Positions 32,078 through 44,600 are shown, counted from the first letter of the stretch. The stretch is DNA of 64,000 bases from Cavia porcellus (GCF_034190915.1 NW_026947493.1:41038501-41102500), one strand, 5' to 3'. Made by a program: numbers and translations. Notes: generated by a model from the letters alone, not told the origin.

Positions 32078-32926
32078 TCAGACTTTGTTTGGGATTCTAT
32101 AACAAAATACAATAAACTAGATGGTTTATAAATAGCACAGAAATTATTTCTCACAGCTCTGCTATTTCTGGAGATACTTGCAGATCAAAGAGTCTGGTGA
32201 GGGCCCACTTTCAGGTGCACACTTAGTTACAGCTGTGTCCATTCATAGTAGGAAAGACAAGGGGTCTCTTTAAAGAGGAGGAGAATCAGAACACCCGAGA
32301 TCCAGCCATGGTGCGACTCAGGCAGCTTATTCACCCGCCCTCTTGGTAAGCACCCGTGGTATGGGCTAGGAAGAGAACTATTACATGTGAGCCTTTCCCC
32401 CCACCCCCCCATAGCTACCGGGGACAGATGTCTCAGCATCTCTTGGGAGGATGACCATATGCCATATAGCAAATACTGGGGATTTCCTTCTATCTTCTGT
32501 TTGAAGCAAAGGTTATTTTCACTGATTCATTTTGTTATGTTTCTTTTGCTCTATTCAGTACTCTCAATTGGTTTTATAATGTTCTATTTTTGGTTTGATT
32601 TTGCTATACCTAATTGACTGGACAACTATTGTGAAGTTAAAAAGATGTACCATAGAACCTATTACTACTATCCCAGTATCCTACTGTGAAATCCTGTACC
32701 AATTTCACTGCATTGTCTTGACTGGCTTTGTTCTGTCTTGTGCTGCTGAATTTTTCTACCTTCAAAATAAAATTAAAAAAAAAATAAAGAGCACTAACTT
32801 TAATCATGAGTGCTACGTTCCATGATAGAGATACCTCCTAAAGGCCCCTCCTCCTAAAAACATCACCTCAAGGGTTAGGATTTAGACATATAAATTTTGG
32901 AGGACACAAACATTCAGATGCTAGCA
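32078..32926 (-). mobile_element. MLT1 LTR (antisense), split by an insertion
   Basis: Antisense MLT1-class LTR. The 3' end is at 32078-32230 (ATAACAAAATACAATAAACT ... TTATTTCTCACAGCTCTG ... GTCTGGTGAGGGCCCACTTT). The 5' end is at 32792-32926 (AATCATGAGTGCTACG ... CACCTCAAGGGTTAGGATTT ... GAGGACACAAACATTCAGA). The two halves join naturally at 'ggggtctcttta...gcactaac' once 32278-32784 is removed. Confidence 0.8.
32278..32784 (+). mobile_element. Polyadenylated retro-insertion of unknown source inside MLT1
   Basis: Inserted between TAAAGAG (32271-32277) and TAAAGAG (32785-32791). It has an AATAAA signal at 32766-32771 followed by an A-run at 32775-32784, so it was probably copied from an RNA by the L1 machinery. 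The 507-bp body is not a SINE or L1 segment I recognise. It may be a 5'-truncated mRNA 3' UTR or a non-LTR element of this lineage. Confidence 0.6.
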
Positions 32927-34579
32927 TCACCTTATTAACTAATAAGAAAATTACAGTTCTGTGATTTTTAAAAGTTATTTTCAAAGCATCCAATCTCTCT
33001 TACTGTTGGTTATAAGTGTATACAGTAAAATCAATATGTTTTTAGTATACTGTAGTTCAAAACATTTAAATAAAAACTCATCAGCAGTACCTAGGACAGT
33101 GTTCTCTTTCTTTTCTTACAACTCACGACCCAGAGTAAGTACCTTTTCTACGCTCTTGGTAAACTGCTACACTTGTTTCTAGCTTTTTATTCAGCTTCTG
33201 TCACTTTACCCTTTGCACTTTCAGCTTGAAATATCTCAGAGTTTCTTGAGGTGCAGTTATTTGTTGTCATGTCGCCTGGGAGATCTTTATCCTTTTCATC
33301 ACAAGTACTTCACTAATTCAGGTGAGAAAGTTCACCTTGAGCTCTTCTGCTTACAATCTAGTCTCTCCAGGGACCATAGTGTCAGCATTCCCATGCTCAG
33401 ATGCTTCTCTACATCCATTTATGGTAGATTTGAATCCTACTTTTAGCACTATCACTTTTTGTTTCCGTGCTACACTTTCATCCTTCCTGGTCAATTCTCA
33501 CTTTCAGGTACTGGGCTTGTCACAAAGCATTATCATTAGGAGAAAAGAAGGAAACAACTACACACATGCACAAACAGAATCACAAATGTGCAGTGACTGA
33601 TCACAAAGAGACCTGGGAGACCATGGTGTGCAGCTAATACTGACAGTGATTTCTGGACTGAAGATCTAGCTGGACTGAAGAGCCAGACTGAAGAGCCTGG
33701 TGGAGGTACCAAACAGGCAGTAATGTTTATGTTGTATTTTTCATATTTATATAGTATGTGACTGATATTTAAACTGTGTTATTAGAGAATTGATATGTTA
33801 ATTAAACTGTGGTAACAAAACTTGTGCATTATAAAGCCATGTAAAATGGTAGCCTATTATAAAAATTGTTATATATATTCACATTGAAGTTTATATTACT
33901 ATTGTGCTATTACACATATTTTTCAATAGTTGATTTCTCAAATTTTACAGTATTTAAAGATTATTTTTCCATACCAGTAAATCTACAATTACATCATTCT
34001 TTAAAATGGACTGTGCAGTGTAGCACTAAATGAATATAAATAAGGTAGTTGTAGTGATTTAAGCAATACTATACATGTGTGTATACATGTGTTCATATTA
34101 TTCATATAACAAGAACTAATGTTTATTATTTAGCAGATTTATAGGTATTTAAGATAGTTCCTAAATTTCAATGAGACTTTTTGATGACTATCCTTTTATA
34201 TAGAGGGTAGTGTGCTTTGCAATTGTTGTTTTAAAAGACAAACAATTACTCTTACACAAAATACAATTCTTAGATCATATCTTTTAGGTAAGCAGCAATA
34301 GCTTGAGTAGAAGAAAAAGTAGGAGCTCAAACTGAGTTTCAGAGTTGAGGTCCTCTGTGTAGAAGAGGCTGGTAGAGATACCAAACAGGCAGCAGAAAAT
34401 GAACATCTTTAGTTTAGTGAAGCTTGCGGGTTACCAGTGCATACAAATGCGAAAGTCCTGAAGTGTATGAGATCCACTCAAGGAGAGCCAATAGTAAAAG
34501 ACTAAGGACAACACCTGAGGCAAAAACCAACAGTTAAAAAATAATAACACTAGATACTGAATACAATTTAAAAGCCAAC
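32927..34579. other. Intron sequence with a dispersed pair of similar segments
   Basis: Mostly AT-rich and unassigned. 33653-33700 holds three copies of GACTGAAGA. The stretch GAAGAGCCTGGTGGAGGTAC (33690-33709, then CAAACAGGCAG to 33720) recurs as GAAGAGGCTGGTAGAGATAC near 34360. Source unknown. Confidence 0.5.
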
Positions 34580-34800
34580 ATTGAATATTTACTGTCAGCC
34601 AGAAAGTCTATCAGCATTTCCTATAGATTATGTAACTTAGTCCTCAATTAACCATTTACTATGTAAGGTATTTTTATTATTGTAGCTTTTTTACAGATTA
34701 GAAAATGGAGGTTTACAAAAGTTAACTTTCTCATTGCCAGTTGTAATCGTTGGCACACGGTGTCAACTTGAGAAGGACAGAAGTTCAAGTCATTCAGCAG
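34580..34800 (+). repeat. MIR-like SINE relic
   Basis: Contains 'tttttattattgtagcttttttacagattagaaaatggaggtttacaaaag', the MIR core pattern (tattatccccattttacagatgaggaaactgaggc), and weaker flanking similarity. Confidence 0.6.
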
Positions 34801-35326
34801 TGAGCCAGGGTCCCTAGTCTGTAACATCCTCAGCCTGTGTAGGGGGAGGAACAGGCAGATGGTGTGAGTGCCACACTCCTGAGGCCAGCAGTCTGGGTAC
34901 AATAAAAGGCAAATGAGAAGGGACCCACTGCTGGTTCTTCGGAGGCGCTCCAGTCTTCACCTTCAACTTGGACATCCCTCTCCTGGTTTCTGGGACACTG
35001 TTCAGCTTCCACCGGAACTCTTCAGCCTTCAGTCACAGATTCTTCAGCCTTTTGTGGAAGATTCTTCAGCCTGCCCTTGCAAACCTATCACTCTCCTAAT
35101 ATGGACTTGCACAGGACACTGAAGTAAGCTCCAGGTCTCATGTTAGATAGACCCTTTCACCTCTTGTGTGCAAGCACCCACTGCACACTCCTCATTGGAC
35201 TCTGTGGCTGATCACCGTTTGTAATTTCTTATACATTTGTGTATCTTGTGTTATATATGTTTCTCCAGTAAACTCAGATTGATGCACTAGTTATTAAACG
35301 TGGTGCAGACAGGAATTTCATATACA

Positions 35327-35330
<4 letters not shown>
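34801..35330. other. Unassigned block with TTCAGCCT repeats
   Basis: Includes three spaced copies of TCTTCAGCCT between 35019 and 35073. It is probably part of an old interspersed repeat whose family I cannot name. Confidence 0.3.

Positions 35331-35402
<72 letters not shown>
35329..35402. repeat. (CT)n(AT)n compound microsatellite
   Basis: (CT)n at about 35329-35364 passes directly into (AT)n at 35365-35402. Confidence 0.95.
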
Positions 35403-35404
<2 letters not shown>

Positions 35405-35412
35405 GGATCTGT

Positions 35413-35860
35413 AGTATTTTGTATTAGTTATCATGTTGCATAACAAGTAATTCCTAAATTGAGAGACTAAATCCATAAACATTTATTATCTTACAATTTC
35501 TGTGATCAGGAACACAATCAACAAAACTATTCTCAACTGTTGCTTAAAACAGTGGTCTCATTTAAGAGCTCAGTGGAGCAAAGCTGCCTCAGATCTTGAT
35601 CTTTTGCAAAGTGATTGCTCTGCAGGGCTGCCCACAATATCAGAGTGGACTTCCTCAGTGAGTGACCAGGAGGGAAGTCATAGTCATTTTACTACCTAAT
35701 CTTGGAAGTTCCACTCTACCGGTCTACTGTTTCTGTCAGTTAACACAAAGCAAAGAGTCCAGCACATGGTCAAGTGGTGGGGAACAAAGGAGGGAGGACT
35801 ACTGGGGGCAGGACCATGGGGAGCCTTTTGAGCACCACCTGTCACCATTCTAAAAGACAT
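35413..35860 (-). mobile_element. Ancient LTR-like repeat, antisense, family uncertain
   Basis: TTTGTATTAGTTATCATGTT ... CATAACAAGTAATTCC ... TTATTATCTTACAATTTCTG ... TACCTAATCTTGGAAGTTCC recalls a widespread mammalian LTR-like repeat read in antisense. Diverged; boundaries are approximate. Confidence 0.45.
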
Positions 35861-37020
35861 TTTGGTTAAGCAGAGGGACTGACTCAGCAACTGGTAGTGG
35901 TTGCCTGCACATTATTGGTCAATATTTGGAGTCTGAAACATCATTCTTGTTTTTGATTTTGCTAAGTTGATAGAGGCTAATCTGGAAAATATGAATGACA
36001 CAACTCACAAAGGTCATCAGTGACAGGTTAAAAAAATTTTGAAATTTTCAGAAAACTGAGAGAAACAATCTTCTAAATGTGAAAGAAGATGCATTATGAC
36101 TTGCAGCTCTTCAACTTAAAGGATAGCAAAGCAATACCATCATAAACTGCAACTCTTAAGATTTCAGAAAAGCTTGAAAGGTAAGATCCTGGATGAGAAC
36201 TTCTGTGAACACAGGAACAGCAGCTCACTACAAAGTGTACACCTTCCCTCCAGACTGAAGAGTGTGACAGAGGCCCTTGTTGAACATGAAGAGTTGGACC
36301 AAATATCTAGATTCACATGATGACAAAATTAAACAGAGCATTGTAAAGCATTTGGAATGAGGCAGGCAAATCTTTCCTAGAAGCCAATTTAGTCTCCTTG
36401 AAATTTGTATCTATCAGTTCAAAAATTCTGAGATGACTTATTGCCACTGGTTTGCAAGGAAACCAGTTCTCATTTTCTTTCTTTTTCTGTTTCTGAATTA
36501 AATATGGTTTGAATCACGTTTCCATTGTAATGGAATCAGAGAAGTTGATCCTGGCTATAGCCATACTGGGATCCAGCTGTACATACGGTTTGTGTTGCTC
36601 AAGTTAATTTTTACTAAACTGTTTAATATTGCTAATAATCCTTTAAATCCTTTAAATATATGTATATTTGTGTGGTGGGGAAAGGAAAACAGATCTGATG
36701 CAGATTGGAAATCACAGCTCCTGCAGAATTTCTGTTGATTTGTCAAATCTGACTGGTTTCTAGCATTTGTTCCAATTTTGTTGAACTCATAGTCACCTTC
36801 CCTATAAGCTCAGCTTCAGTAGTTCACTAATAGTGACATCAAGTGAATGTGAACTTGACTGTTCTGGAAGGATATGCTTTTAATATGAAATGCATACTTT
36901 ACAAAAAAAATTTAGCTCTAGCCCATAATTCTATACAGGATAAACATACAGTGAAGGAAAGATAACCAATAGCAATATTCTCCTCTACAATCAATGGATT
37001 CCATGATTGTCAGTTTTCAA
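35861..37020. other. Intron sequence, no feature recognised
   Basis: AT-rich DNA without a named repeat. Short direct repeats 'aatcctttaa' occur at 36637-36656. Confidence 0.4.
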
Positions 37021-37132
37021 TTTTTAGAGATAAGATCTTGACATACTGCCCAGACCAGTCTCAAGTTTCTAGGTTCAAGCTCTTCCTGCTTCAACTTCTT
37101 GAGTAGCTGAGACTACAATGTTCAGCTTCTGT
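37021..37132 (-). mobile_element. B1/7SL-type SINE monomer
   Basis: Antisense 7SL signature: AGATAAGATCTTGACATACT, GCCCAGACCAGTCTCAAGTT, and CTTCTTGAGTAGCTGAGACT. Diverged. Confidence 0.7.
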
Positions 37133-37289
37133 TTTCATTCTTATGTATCTAATACCTGTGCCTCTAGCCTACATTAGAATGTAAGGCCCTACTGTTTTCC
37201 TCAATTAGATCAACAAAATTTTCCTGAACTGCTGACAGCTTTGCATTCAACTTCATTCCTACAAAGGTAATTAAAATAAGAATGAAGGT

Positions 37290-37450
37290 ATACTGATAGA
37301 TTATTATTGGGTTAGGCACAGTGCTAAATTCTTTCCATGATTTCTTTTAACCTACATTACAATATAAGAAGTGTTCTTTTACTGTCTACATTTTATAGGT
37401 AAGTAAACTGAGGCTCAGAGAAAGTTTATTCAATTTTCCCAAATCATAAA
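37290..37450 (+). repeat. MIR SINE relic
   Basis: TTAGGCACAGTGCTAAATTC, then ACATTTTATAGGTAAGTAAA followed by CTGAGGCTCAGAGAAAG and AAATCATAAACC; the canonical MIR order. Confidence 0.8.
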
Positions 37451-37461
37451 CCAATTCTATC

Positions 37462-38020
37462 TTTTCAGTTCACTATGGTTTGAACATAGGTTTGAACGGG
37501 TTTCCTTCCAAAGATTTCAGTGCTTGAAGGTTGATTCCCAGTGTTGCAGTACTGAGGTACTAGAAATTACAAAGTGGGGCTTAGTGCAAGAGAGTCAACT
37601 CCATCCTCAGAAGATAGAATGCATTTCTCTTGTGACTCTATTTAATCTGTGACAATGAGGGCTGGGGATACAATTCAGCAGCACAGCGCCTGCCTAGCAA
37701 GCATAAGGTTGTGAGTTTGATTCTCAGTACCAAAAGAAATCAAGAACAAAACAAAAAAAAAAAAACAAAAAAAAAAAAACTTGTGACAATGAATAATTAT
37801 GAAAACAGTGATCCTGGCCCCTGAAGCTCTCTGGATTTCTGTCTCACAATGTCACTTCTTCTGCATACACTTTCACCATATGATGCCACCAACCATATCA
37901 CTTTACCAGAGGTGAATCAGATAAATCTGCCTCTTTTTGGGCTTTCAGCCTCAAAAATTGCACTTTAAAGAAAATTCTTTATTTTATAAAGCAGCCAGCC
38001 TATTTTTTAATAGCAAAAGA
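37462..38020 (+). mobile_element. ERVL-MaLR LTR carrying a nested ID SINE
   Basis: Begins CTATGGTTTGAACATAGGTT and continues with GATTCCCAGTGTTGCAGTAC, interrupted by the ID element at 37659-37781. It resumes through CACTTTCACCATATGATGCC to CTTTCAGCCTCAAAAATTGC near its 3' end. The family is inferred from these MaLR-style motifs; the right edge is approximate. Confidence 0.6.
37659..37781 (+). mobile_element. ID-type SINE nested in an LTR
   Basis: GGGCTGGGGATACAATTCAG head, GCGCCTGCCTAGCAAGCA, GGTTGTGAGTTTGATTCTC and a long A-rich tail with C interruptions. Perfect 11-bp duplication TGTGACAATGA at 37648-37658 and 37782-37792. Confidence 0.95.
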
Positions 38021-38134
38021 ATATGTAAAAACATACTATTCAACCAAAATGTAAAAGCAAATCATGCCACTTCACAGATTAAATACCGTTACTGGCTCCT
38101 TGAAATGAACAAACAGACAAATTACTTAGCAAGA

Positions 38135-38440
38135 TATTTAGTATATTGGTCAGCTTTCCTTTTGCTGGACAAAATATCTGACACTTGCACTTTGAAAGAG
38201 GAGACTTGTTCTTTGGCTCACACTTTCAGAGGGTTTGATCCATGGTCAGAGGTTCCGCCCATGGCAGAAGGGCACGGTGACCAGAGTTGCTAACTCCAAA
38301 GAGGTGAGAAACTAGAGCACAGAGGGACAGTCACAAGGGTGGGGACCAGAAAACAAATCTAGTTCCCAAAGACATGCCCTAAGACCAAACTGTTGAATGT
38401 TTATGCGGAAGCTGACACCTCAACTTTATCACCAAAGTTT
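38135..38440 (-). mobile_element. MaLR-type LTR, antisense
   Basis: TTGCTGGACAAAATATCTGA near the start, GGCTCACACTTTCAGAGGG and CCCATGGCAGAAGGGCACGG in the middle: the antisense pattern of rodent MaLR LTRs. The element at 55375-55760 is similar. Confidence 0.55.
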
Positions 38441-39299
38441 ATTTATAACAGATAACACAGAATCATACGTTAATTTTCTTCTACTTAAATTTATCTCTGT
38501 TTCCCCAGCTTTTAGCACAGGGTGTGACAATATTTAAATGCTCAAAAAAACAAGCAGCTGTAAAAAGAATGAGTAAACTAATGGAGGCTTCACTCAGGAG
38601 TTTGAAAAGGCTGATTTAACAACCGTCATTTCTGAATCAGACTGGAAAGCTCCTGAGATATGATCTACCAGGACTGATCCATTTTCTTTCTATATTTGTG
38701 CTAAGGGCCTCCTTGATCTACATGCCAAATTTTTAAAAGAGGCATTAAGTAGTCAAGCAACACTTGTAGTCCCTGAAAGTTGCAAATACCAAGGAAACAT
38801 GTTTTACTTTTCTCCCTTCTGAGGACCAGCAATTTCATTCCTGTCTACTTGAATCAGGCATCTATATGCATCTCTCTTGCCTATCTCCCCGCACCCAACA
38901 TCCCCTCTTATATTGTCCAACACTCACCATCTGTCAGCAACGCTGTCCTGGTCAGGGTCCCTCTAGTACGGTGGAAAAACTAATGATGGCTGCAGAGTTT
39001 TTAGATCCATCCAGGTCATGATGGAAAAGAGTCACTTCAGGATGAAGTCATTAATGCTCCCCATAAATGTCTTCAAATCCCACATGTAGCCCCTGCCTGA
39101 GGTCAGCAGCTGGTGTGAGTTTGCATGTGTGTGCACATGAACATGTGTGCACTGGGGAATCAAAGGCAAGATTTGAGAAGAGCCCCATCTATTTGAGATT
39201 TGATTTATCTAGCTAACAAGAGTTCACTATTTTCTCATGGTACATTGTACATATTTACACACACATATGCGTGCACACACATTGCTACTGTCTGAGTTT
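38441..39299. other. Intron sequence, no feature recognised
   Basis: AT-rich with a weak TG-rich patch at 39113-39150. Unassigned. Confidence 0.4.
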
Positions 39300-39480
39300 A
39301 ATAATACTAGCTATTATTTATAGAGTCCATTTATGTCAGACACTGCTAAGTGCTCCAAATAGTTATCTCACAGCCATCTTCTGAAGAAGATTTTATTATT
39401 ATCCTCTCTTATAGAAGAAGGGAGAGAGCCCAAGACTACGAAGTTAGAAACTTGCCTTTCTCTAGGCAACACAAAACCTG
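39300..39480 (+). repeat. MIR SINE relic
   Basis: AATACTAGCTATTATTTATA, GTCAGACACTGCTAAGTGCT, TTTTATTATTATCCTCTCTT and AGTTAGAAACTTGCC follow the MIR consensus order. Confidence 0.75.
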
Positions 39481-40500
39481 GAATTTTACAACATAGGAAA
39501 AAGAGTCTGGGGGTTCAGCTGTCTGACCTGCAGGACTCACATATCTAAATCTTTACTTTGCCCTAAATTATTATCCAGCTTTCATTGGCTTTTTATTGAT
39601 GAATGCAAAGATGTAAGAGGTGCACTTACAAAGATCTGTGAGACCTGTGACAGGACAGAGCTGTGCGCTCACCCTTATTCTCTATGACAGGGCTAGCGAG
39701 GCTGCACCTTCACTTTACCTACAGATTGTTGTCTGTCCTAATGGCACTGAAGCATAAGAAATATGGAGATAGTACAGAGTTGAAATTCCAACAGAACAAT
39801 AGCACAATTAGTTTGTCCTAAGGAAACTAAGCCAAATGCAATTTGGCTTGGTTATGCATAGAATGAAAATTTGTCTCTCCCAGTCACATTAGCATCATCA
39901 TAAAAGAAGCTCTCAGACCACGGCTAACCAGTGAATTAGAACCCAGTAACTTACATAATTACTGGCTATGTGCAATATATGAAAATGGTGCTGGTCCATG
40001 ACTGTCAGTGGGATGCACATTAGTATTTATCAATCAATTCAGCAAGCACTTATTTAGTGCCTACTCTGAATGGAGCTTGGGCCAGCTCATGTGTGTGGTA
40101 CCATACAAAAAGCTATCATTTTGCCCAACTGTAGGAGTCATAATCAAGAAGAGATGGGATGATTAAGCGGGGGAATTAAGGCTATATGAGGTATAAAGTA
40201 TTCTCTTGCTTGGGGAATTAGAAGTTATGTACTTAGGAAGTACTCTGGACAGGCTTCAAGGAAAAGGAGGTGTTTTACATGAAATAAGCAAACAGGATTT
40301 CAAAAGACAGAAATGCTAGAGGAAGGAATTCTAAGAATAGAATTATAATAGTTAATATCATGCAATTATAAGAAAACCAGGTTTGGAAAAATTATTTTAG
40401 TTTAGCTAAACTGCTTCATCTTCTGGTGGATTTTAAAATTTTTAATATAATTTCTTGAAAAAAATTTTATAACGGCCAAGTTAGTGTTAACACAGAGACA
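39481..40500. other. Intron sequence; faint L2/MIR-like patch
   Basis: 40028-40080 (ATCAATTCAGCAAGCACTTA, TTAGTGCCTACTCTG) recalls L2/MIR-type ends. The rest is unassigned. Confidence 0.4.
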
Positions 40501-40548
40501 TTACACTTTCAGGTAGATGTTTATGCTGCTGAGTTATATCCCTGGCCC
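40501..40548 (-). mobile_element. ID SINE fragment
   Basis: Only the head half of an antisense ID is visible (GTTTATGCTGCTGAGTTATA then TCCCTGGCCC). Confidence 0.65.
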
Positions 40549-40838
40549 ACTATACTTTCAGTAGCTGAAAAGTTAATATATTCATTATGTAGATCAATTT
40601 TTTAAATCAAAAATATAGAATCTTTATTTTTTAATTTTATTTTAAGGTAAAAAAGGTAAACAAAGAAATTGAGTTATAAAACAGATTAGTAGAACAGTTA
40701 CATTGGTTGATACATTGCATATTGTTGTCTTCATAGTAGTTATTTAGATATAAACATATTTTCTAAACAATATTAGCAAAAAACATTGCTTTCAAACAAC
40801 AGAGAAAAACTACTTATATAGCAATTTTAACTGTCTTG

Positions 40839-40840
<2 letters not shown>

Positions 40841-40879
<39 letters not shown>
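40841..40879. repeat. (AT)n microsatellite
   Basis: About 19 AT units inside the L1 3' region. Confidence 0.95.
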
Positions 40880-40881
<2 letters not shown>

Positions 40882-41596
40882 CCCTTTCTTTCCCCTATCA
40901 CACAGATTTTTTTCTTTTGAGCAGTGTCTTCTCAATTTACAATATGCATTTTGGACCCTATTTACTTGTTCAGTTTCTCACACTAGTCTGATTTATTTCC
41001 TTCATGAGTATAGTATTGAATTCCAACCATTTACCTATGAAAGTCTTCAGTTTATCCTTCTTTATGGCTGAGTAGTACTCCATTATAAAAAAATACAACA
41101 TCCTTTTATCCATTCAGCAGTTGATGGCCATCTGGGTTGTTTCCAAGATTTAGTTATTACAAATAGTGTTGTTATAAACATCATGGTGCATATATTGCTG
41201 TGGTATGATGTTTTTAATTCTTCTGGAAAAGTATCAGAAGAATAACTGGATCAAATGGGACCTCTAATCTTAGTTGTTTGAGGAATCTCCATACTGATTT
41301 GCACAGTGCTTGTATCAGTCTATACTCCCACCCACAGTAGAGAAGGGTTTCTTTTTCCCCACAGCCCTACCAGCATTTGTTATTGGTTGGTTTCTTGATA
41401 ATAGCCATTTTTCTTGGAGTGAGATGGAGTCTCAGTGTTGTTTTACTTTGCATTTCCTGAATGACCAGTGATGGTAAACATTTTTTCATGTATTTAGTAA
41501 CCATTTGTACATATTCATCTGAGAAGTACATATTCATCTCAGGTCCCTATTTTTGGATTGGATCTCTGAATTTTGGGAGTCTGATATTTTTCAATT

Positions 41597-41668
41597 TCTT
41601 TTTCTGGTGTCAGGGATCAAGCTCATAACCAAGCAGGTGCTTATGTTGCTGAGCTAAATCCCTGGCCC
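41597..41668 (-). mobile_element. ID SINE inserted in L1
   Basis: GGTGTCAGGGATCAAGCTCA, GCAGGTGCTTATGTTGCTGA, GCTAAATCCCTGGCCC. Antisense ID with a T-rich start, disrupting the L1 ORF2. Flanked by similar TTCAATTTCT / TTCCAATTCT. Confidence 0.85.
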
Positions 41669-44600
41669 TTCCAATTCTTTGCATGTTCTAGATAGAAGTC
41701 CTTTGTCTGAGGGACAGTTAGCTAAAATTCTTTCACATTCTTTGGGTTTTCTTTTCACTCAGTTGGTGATTTGTTTTAATGTTCAAAAACTTTTTAATAA
41801 GATGAGGTACCAGTTGTTTATTTGTGAAGTTTTTCCCATGCAGTTTGAGTTTTGTTCATGAACTCTTTGCCTACACCTATGACCTCAAGATTTCTACCTA
41901 CTTTCTCTTCCCGATGATTTAGTGTTTCTGTTTTAATATTTAGATCTTTGATTTATTTTGACTTTAGTGCATGATGATAAACATGGGTCTAGTTTTAGTT
42001 TTCAGCATGTGGAAAGCCAGCTTTTCCAGCACCATTTATTAAAGAGATTATCTTTCTTCCAGTGAACATGTTTAAAGCTCCTTTGTCAAATATAAAATGG
42101 CTATGTGTGTTGGCGATGTGCTTGTATCTTCTAGTCTGTTCCACTGACCCTGTCCCCTGACGCATACTGTGTTAATTTTATCACAGTAACTTTGTGTATG
42201 ATTTCAGATCTGGAATTATGATGCCTCCTGACTTGCTTTTGTTGCCCAGAATTACTTTTGCTATTTTGGGTCTTTCCTGTTCCAAATGAATTTTAGGAGT
42301 GTTTTCTCTATATCTGTGAAGTATGATAATGGTATTTTGATTAAGATTGCATCAAATCTTTATAGCACTTTTGTGAGTATGTTGATTTTCACTCTGTTGG
42401 CTCCTCCTATCCAAGAGCAAGAGATATCTTCCCATTCTCTGATACCATCTTCAATCTCCTTTTTTCAGAGCACTGTAATCTTCAATATATATGTCTTTTA
42501 TTTCCTTTGTTAGATTGATTCCTAAGTATTTCATTTTTTGAATATTATCATGAAGGATGTGCTTTCCCTAATTTCTTTCTCTGTGAGTTTGCTGTTTGTG
42601 TATAGGAATACTGTTGACCTTTGAGTGCTGAATTTGTATTCTGCTACACTACTGAATTTAGAAATTAAATCTACAAGTTTTTGTTGGAGTTTTTGGGGTC
42701 TTCTCTATAGAGTATCATGTCATCTGCAAATAATGGTAATATAACATCTTCCTTTCCTATGTTTATTCATTTTATTTTTTCTCTTGTCTAACTGCTCTGG
42801 TCAACATTTCCAGAACTATACTGAGTAGGAATGGTGATATGGGTATCTTTTATTTTGCTCCTGATTTTAGAATGCAAGTTTTCAGTTTTTGGTTTTATCT
42901 GGTGGTTTGTCATAGATGGCTTTTATAAGATTGAGATAAAGACCATATTTCCAATTTTCCATAGAATTTTTATCATGAATGGGTGTGGGACTTTGTCAAA
43001 TGCTTCTTCTGCATCTACTGAGATTATAATGTGAATTTTGTCCTTATTTCTGTTAATATGATGCATTACATTTATTTATTTGCATACAGTAAACTATCCC
43101 TGCATCTCTGGAATGAATCATACTTGGTCGTATTATATGATTCTTTTGATGATTTGCTGCATGCTGTTTGCCAGTATTTTATTAAGGATTTTTGCATCAA
43201 TGTTCATTAAGGAGGTTGGCCTGTAGTTTTCCTTCCTTGTTGGGCTTTTCTCTGGTTTTCAAATCAGGGAAATGCTTTTAATTTCTTTAAATAGTTTTAG
43301 TTTTAGTAGCATTAGTTCTTCTCTAAATTTCTTGTAGAATTCAAAATGAATCCACTAGGGCCTGGGCTTTTATTGTTGGTAAATTTTAATTACATATTCT
43401 ATTTCATTGGCTAATATTGGTTTATTTAAAATTTTTATATCTTCTATTAGCTCTTCTTGGAGTTTTTTCTTGAGTATTTGGTGACCAGTTTTGGCTTAAA
43501 GTTCACATTGTATGCAAACAATAGTTACCCCTGCTATTTTCTGGATCCCTGTGGCTTGCAGAATTGTTTTTCATCCTTTGACTTTTAGTCTATGAGTTTC
43601 TCTTCTTGAATGCAGCATACTGTTGGATCTTGCTTCTTCATCCATTTTGCCAACCTGTTTCTTTTGATTTGTGAGTTGAGACCATTTACATAAATGGTTA
43701 TGACTGCTATGTGTTGGCTTTTCTTTTTCATCTTGTCTCCTTGTTGTTTGTTCCCTGTCTTTCTGCTGTGTTTAATTGATTGCCCTGCCCAGTCAGTGGC
43801 TTCTTTGTATTGGTGTTGCTGCGTATGTGGTCTTTATTATCTCTTTCAAATATGCTTTTAGAGCATTCTGTAGAGCTGTTTTGGTGATCATACATTTCTT
43901 CAGTTTCTCTTTTTCATGAAAATACCCATTTCTGTCTTCTAGATCTGATATTCTATCCTTGCCTTCATTCAGTCTCCTGCAGATATTTTCAATGGAGTTT
44001 CTAATGTCCTTCATTTCCTTTTTGGATCTGTTTCATTGATTCTATTTCTTGTCTATGTTTGGCATTCATGGTTTCTATAGTTTTCTTGAGCTTCTCTATT
44101 TGTTTTTCTGTGTCTTCTTTCATGTCTTTTGTTTTGATAGTCATTTCTTTTTGCACCTTTAAGATTATTTTTCTATGGCCTCTTCCATTTGTTTTTTCAC
44201 TTCTGCTGCTCTGATTTCAGAGAGTTCCCTTTGTTGGCTTCTGATTTTTTCTGCTTATTTGTGTTCTGGACTTGTCTTGGTTGGGCTGGACATTTGGGAT
44301 TGTATTTTGCTTTTTCATCTTGTCATTTTTGTATTTTATTTTGTTTTCTCTATTGATGCTTTTAGATATCTAATGCTAGGTAGCCTTATCACTGAAATCG
44401 AGGCTTTCCTAAGGGTGTCCTAACTCCAGATCCCCCCCCCCCAGCAGCACTGCCACACCGTTCTTGCCTGCACTTAACCTATTCCTCTGGATGGCAAGCC
44501 ATCCTGGTGACCATGGAGGAGCACAGATCTCAGGTTCACACTCTATTTGATGTCACCACCTTCTTGGGGGCAACAGAGGAAGGGTAGTGCATGGTCTACG

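Noticed and set aside
31707..32154. Overlapping minus-strand frames of 112-117 codons with FPSLPFPSLP repeats
   Set aside because: Translation of the (GGGAA)n microsatellite.
40838..41071. 77-codon frame with poly(Ile-Tyr) start
   Set aside because: (AT)n tract plus antisense of the L1 3' end.
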